A stretch of 8,901 nt of DNA, from the NCBI GenBank assembly GCA_019747455.1, contig JAIEQT010000193.1:1-8901 (forward strand), written 5' to 3'. Shown here in pieces: positions 6,343-8,901 of this stretch (position 1 is the first letter of the stretch; each line of letters begins with the position of its first letter). A model generated the notes under the pieces. That model was not told the DNA's origin. It did no database searches and saw nothing but the letters and a program-made list of their open reading frames with translations. The translations under genes were made by a program, and so were the position numbers. Origin of the DNA: Chitinophagaceae bacterium (GTDB lineage: Bacteria; Bacteroidota; Bacteroidia; Chitinophagales; Chitinophagaceae).

Positions 6343-6359
6343 CACAAATAAATGTGCAG
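6340..6359. promoter_or_regulatory. Operator-like palindrome 2, touching the ATPase start codon
   Basis: TTGCACA-n6-TGTGCAG, with a perfect inverted core TGCACA-AATAAA-TGTGCA at 6341-6358. The TGCA half-site centres are 14 bp apart, exactly as in palindrome 1. It overlaps the end of the -7 element and the first base of the GTG start. A protein bound here would block initiation, which suggests autoregulation (inference). Confidence 0.6.
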
Positions 6360-7552
6360 TGGAGATTTTACTAGAGCAAACGCAGCACCTACTTGCGTAT
6401 ACTGATTTGAGTTTCAAGCGCTTCCTATTTGACAAAATAAATTGGAATGATCGACTAATTGGCATAAAAGGAGCTAGAGGAACAGGTAAAACTACCCTAC
6501 TGCTACAATGGCTTAGTATGCAGAAATTACCCGCTGAAAAGGCAGCCTATTTTTCATTGGATGATTTATATTTTACAAAAAACACCCTGAAAGAAACAGT
6601 AGCCCTATTTTATAAACAAGGCGGTACCATATTAGTACTTGATGAAGTACATAAATACAAAAACTGGGCACTAGAAATAAAAAATTGCCACGACTTTTAT
6701 CCAAATCTACAAATCATATTTACCGGATCGTCGATCATAGATATATCAAAACAACAAGGCGATCTTAGTAGAAGAAGCATCATGTATGATCTACCCGGAC
6801 TGTCTTTTAGAGAATATTTAATTATAAAAAAAATATATACAGGAAATAGTATACAATTACATGCGTTATTGAAAAATCCGGAATTATTTAAAAAACTATT
6901 TCCTGCTGCATTTAGACCTTTGGCTTTTTTTAAGGATTACTTGATGTTTGGCTATTATCCGTTTGCTATAGAAAATCCAAATTCACTGCATCAAAGAATA
7001 AATCAACTCATTAGAACCATTGTTGAAATGGATATGGCTACGCTAAAAGATTTTGATATACGTAATGCACAAAAAATATTACAGCTAATTTATGTGATAG
7101 CACAACAGGTTCCTTTTAAACCAAACCTATCTTCATTAGCAGAAAAAACAGGCATTCATAGAAATTCATTAAACAGCTACTTATATTATTTAGAACAAGC
7201 TAAAATCATTTCCCTCCTTTACCCTGCCGGAAAAAGTACGGCGGTATTACAAAAGCCAGAAAAAATATACCTCCAAAATACAAACCTGCTATTTGCATTA
7301 GGAGAAAAACAAACTGAAATAGGCAATGTTAGAGAAACCTTCTTTCATTCTCAGCTATCCGTTTTGAATAACATACATATTCCGAAGCAAGGCGATTTTT
7401 TAATTGATCAACATTATCATTTTGAGGTAGGTGGAAAAAATAAATCTCTCAAACAAATAGAAAGTATGGATAATGCATGGGTAGTTAAAGATGATATAGA
7501 ATACCCGACCCACCATACAATACCACTATGGATGTTTGGTTTTTTATATTAG
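6359..7552 (+). CDS. AAA ATPase of the COG1373 family (AAA_14 plus DUF4143)
   Basis: A 397-residue ATP-binding protein. The Walker A motif GARGTGKTT is at 38-46, Walker B ILVLDE at 91-96, the sensor-like TGSS at 122-125 and basic SRR at 137-139. The family signature LPGLSFREYL follows at 145-154. A winged-helix-like segment lies near 255-285 (LSSLAEKTGIHRNSLNSYL). The C-terminal DUF4143 part ends with a degenerate PD-(D/E)XK-like core: E326, D350 and E356 with K360 in FEVGGKNK. Length and ending are typical, so the gene looks complete. These ATPases are widespread in Bacteroidota and their physiological role is not established. The start is GTG, since no in-frame ATG lies nearby. It is more AT-rich than its neighbours and faces against them, which suggests an insertion into the locus. 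Confidence 0.9.
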   Translation: MEILLEQTQHLLAYTDLSFKRFLFDKINWNDRLIGIKGARGTGKTTLLLQWLSMQKLPAEKAAYFSLDDLYFTKNTLKETVALFYKQGGTILVLDEVHKYKNWALEIKNCHDFYPNLQIIFTGSSIIDISKQQGDLSRRSIMYDLPGLSFREYLIIKKIYTGNSIQLHALLKNPELFKKLFPAAFRPLAFFKDYLMFGYYPFAIENPNSLHQRINQLIRTIVEMDMATLKDFDIRNAQKILQLIYVIAQQVPFKPNLSSLAEKTGIHRNSLNSYLYYLEQAKIISLLYPAGKSTAVLQKPEKIYLQNTNLLFALGEKQTEIGNVRETFFHSQLSVLNNIHIPKQGDFLIDQHYHFEVGGKNKSLKQIESMDNAWVVKDDIEYPTHHTIPLWMFGFLY

Positions 7553-7584
7553 CGGAGGAGCGGCATTCGTCGGAACGTTCCGAC
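7553..7584. repeat. Repeat footprint with a 16-bp palindrome between convergent genes
   Basis: The short gap between the ATPase stop and the dehydrogenase stop contains CGGAGGAG and CATTCGTCGGAACGT, close to pieces of the 8-mer arrays at 669-738 and 8832-8861. It ends in the perfect palindrome GTCGGAACGTTCCGAC (7569-7584), whose last base is the final base of the dehydrogenase stop codon. It could fold as a 6-bp stem with loop ACGT in both transcripts, but has no T-tract, so a bidirectional terminator is only a possibility. Confidence 0.55.
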
Positions 7585-8792
7585 TATAAAGCTATTACAA
7601 TTTTCGTGGCTTGTAACTGAGCTGCTTCACTTTCCATAATAATCGCATGCTTAACAGCTATTATAATACCATCATAAGGGTATACGGGTTTGGGTATAAG
7701 GTGCAAGCCAAATTCAGCACTTACTTGTTGAGCGTCTACCAATGGATCGTTTACATCTACGAATAACCCTGCATTGCGTAAACTATGATATACATCTATA
7801 ACTTTTGTATTGCGGGTATCGGCACAATTGGGTTTAAAAGCGAAACCAAGTATCAACACTCGCTTGCTTGTAATATCTCCGGAAAATTTTGTAGCTAAGG
7901 CGGTAATCATTTTTTCGGCTAAAAAAATGCCCATCTGTTCATTCACTTCTCGCCCCGATAAAATTACTTTTGGCGTATAACCTACCTGCATGGCTTTCCA
8001 GGCCAGATAATGTGGGTCCACGCCAATGCAATGTCCGCCCACTAATCCGGGCTGAAAGGGCAGGAAATTCCACTTTGTACCGGCAGCTTTTAGTACTTCA
8101 TGTACATCAATATTCATTTTATGAAATATGAGGGCGAGTTCATTCATAAAGGAAATATTGATATCGCGTTGTGCATTTTCAACCGCTTTGGCTGCTTCGG
8201 CCACTTTAATAGATGGCGCTTCATATACCCCGGCTGTGATAACAGACTCATACATATATCTAATGATGGCCATCCCCATCCAGGTTTTACTGGCCACAAT
8301 TTTTACAATCGATTCGATTGGTTTCGATTTATCACCGGGGTTTATGCGCTCCGGAGAGTATCCTAGATAAAAATCTTTATCTGCCCGTAAACCACTCACC
8401 CGCTCAAGTACAGGTACACAATCATCTTCTGTACAGCCCGGATATACGGTGGATTCATACACCACTAAATCTTCTCTTTTTAAATACTTACCAATGGTGG
8501 CAGAAGCTGCCAACAAATATTGTAAATCGGGGGTGTTATTTTTTGTTATGGGTGTTGGCACAGTAATGATAAATACAAGACAGTCGTGTAACACCTGCTC
8601 ATCACTACTTATCAAGGAAATCTGCGCTTCTTTTATGGCTATAGCAGAAAATTCATTTGTACTATCGAAACCGGCATTAAGCTCGGCCACACGCTGTGTA
8701 TTAATATCGTACCCAACCACGGTAAATTTTTTAGATAAAGCCATGGCTAATGGTAACCCAACATATCCTAAACCTATGACGGCAATTTTCAT
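7584..8792 (-). CDS. tviB: Nucleotide-sugar dehydrogenase, TviB/WbpO type (UDP-HexNAc 6-dehydrogenase)
   Basis: A complete 402-residue member of the UDP-glucose/GDP-mannose dehydrogenase family. It oxidises C6 of a UDP-sugar to a uronic acid with two NAD+. The N-terminal Rossmann motif GLGYVG is at 7-12, with D29 after the second strand (YDIN) to bind NAD ribose, and ESTVYPG at 113-119. K202 and N206 are followed by the catalytic loop GGHC at 252-255 with nucleophile C255 and D259; these residues and spacings match those known for the family. The C-terminal domain carries FAFKPNCADTRN (K320, R327). The loop GLVGGHCIGVDPHYL resembles TviB/WbpO, pointing to UDP-GlcNAc or UDP-GalNAc as substrate; the exact sugar is inferred. 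Start ATG 8790-8792 gives MKIAVIG and has no Shine-Dalgarno. It would feed the polysaccharide exported by the SLBB proteins. Confidence 0.9.
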   Translation of the reverse strand: MKIAVIGLGYVGLPLAMALSKKFTVVGYDINTQRVAELNAGFDSTNEFSAIAIKEAQISLISSDEQVLHDCLVFIITVPTPITKNNTPDLQYLLAASATIGKYLKREDLVVYESTVYPGCTEDDCVPVLERVSGLRADKDFYLGYSPERINPGDKSKPIESIVKIVASKTWMGMAIIRYMYESVITAGVYEAPSIKVAEAAKAVENAQRDINISFMNELALIFHKMNIDVHEVLKAAGTKWNFLPFQPGLVGGHCIGVDPHYLAWKAMQVGYTPKVILSGREVNEQMGIFLAEKMITALATKFSGDITSKRVLILGFAFKPNCADTRNTKVIDVYHSLRNAGLFVDVNDPLVDAQQVSAEFGLHLIPKPVYPYDGIIIAVKHAIIMESEAAQLQATKIVIAL

Positions 8793-8810
8793 AGATGCAA
8801 GATAAGGACT

Positions 8811-8901
8811 ATCGTCGTCGGAACGTCAGAGCGTCATTCGTCAGAACGTCATTCGTCAGAACGTCTGAACGTTCCCGCAAGGCGGGATCGGATCGGAGGC
8901 A
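8811..8901. repeat. 8-bp repeat array upstream of the dehydrogenase (continues past window)
   Basis: Plus-oriented 8-mers (CGTCGGAA, CGTCAGAG, CGTCTGAA) resume 18 bases beyond the dehydrogenase start codon. A 15-bp unit CGTCATTCGTCAGAA is perfectly repeated in tandem at 8832-8846 and 8847-8861. The hairpin TCCCGC-AAG-GCGGGA (8873-8887) follows, then CGGATCGGAGGCA at the window edge, resembling the CGGAGGA that borders the cores of copies A and B. No promoter for the dehydrogenase is recognisable here. Confidence 0.75.

Larger units (their letters stand above)
6049..6358. other. Divergent intergenic region, SLBB gene and ATPase gene
   Basis: About 310 bases separate two divergent genes. From left to right it holds a minus-strand -7 element (6132-6139), an AT-rich stretch without recognisable features, a GC-rich hairpin flanked by an 11-bp direct repeat (6240-6286), and two tandem palindromes leading into the ATPase start (6301-6359). 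No further coding sequence is visible. Confidence 0.7.

Noticed and set aside
8100..8805. Several plus-strand open frames opposite the dehydrogenase gene
   Set aside because: They are shadows of a complete, motif-rich minus-strand gene and contain no recognisable domains.

Overview
The window looks like chromosomal DNA of a Bacteroidota member, possibly Chitinophagaceae or a relative. The genes are AT-rich, starts lack Shine-Dalgarno sequences, and several upstream regions carry the Bacteroidota -7 element TAnnTTTG. The protein families (large multi-SLBB exporters, the COG1373 ATPase type ending in FGFLY) also fit. The exact genus cannot be read from the sequence.

Layout. Positions 1-999 hold a lone MNT-type nucleotidyltransferase gene (minus strand). 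It lies between two ~94% identical copies of a ~143-bp element and long arrays of degenerate 8-bp repeats. Positions 1000-6048 carry two tandem paralogous polysaccharide-export (Wza-type, multi-SLBB) genes, both on the minus strand. The downstream copy (1000-3420) is intact. The upstream copy (3635-6048) is split by a single frameshift in an A6 run; adding one A restores an 804-residue protein, against 806 in its sister. Positions 6049-6358 are an intergenic region with a hairpin and two tandem palindromes. They precede a plus-strand COG1373 ATPase (6359-7552), which runs against the direction of the surrounding capsule-type genes. A nucleotide-sugar dehydrogenase of the TviB/WbpO type (7584-8792, minus) follows, and the window ends inside another 8-bp repeat array.

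How it works together. The dehydrogenase would supply a UDP-N-acetylhexosaminuronic acid, and the SLBB proteins would form the periplasmic/outer-membrane export channel of a capsule or exopolysaccharide locus read right to left. The ATPase and the MNT gene look like accessory cargo.

The most unusual material is the repeat family. Degenerate 8-mers (CGTCnGAn) occur in most intergenic regions and change orientation around each conserved core, giving MITE-like units with inverted ends. A related perfectly phased 8-bp tandem repeat lies inside the coding linker of the intact SLBB gene. The second strong signal is a pair of 20-bp palindromes, 33 bp apart, directly upstream of and touching the ATPase start codon.
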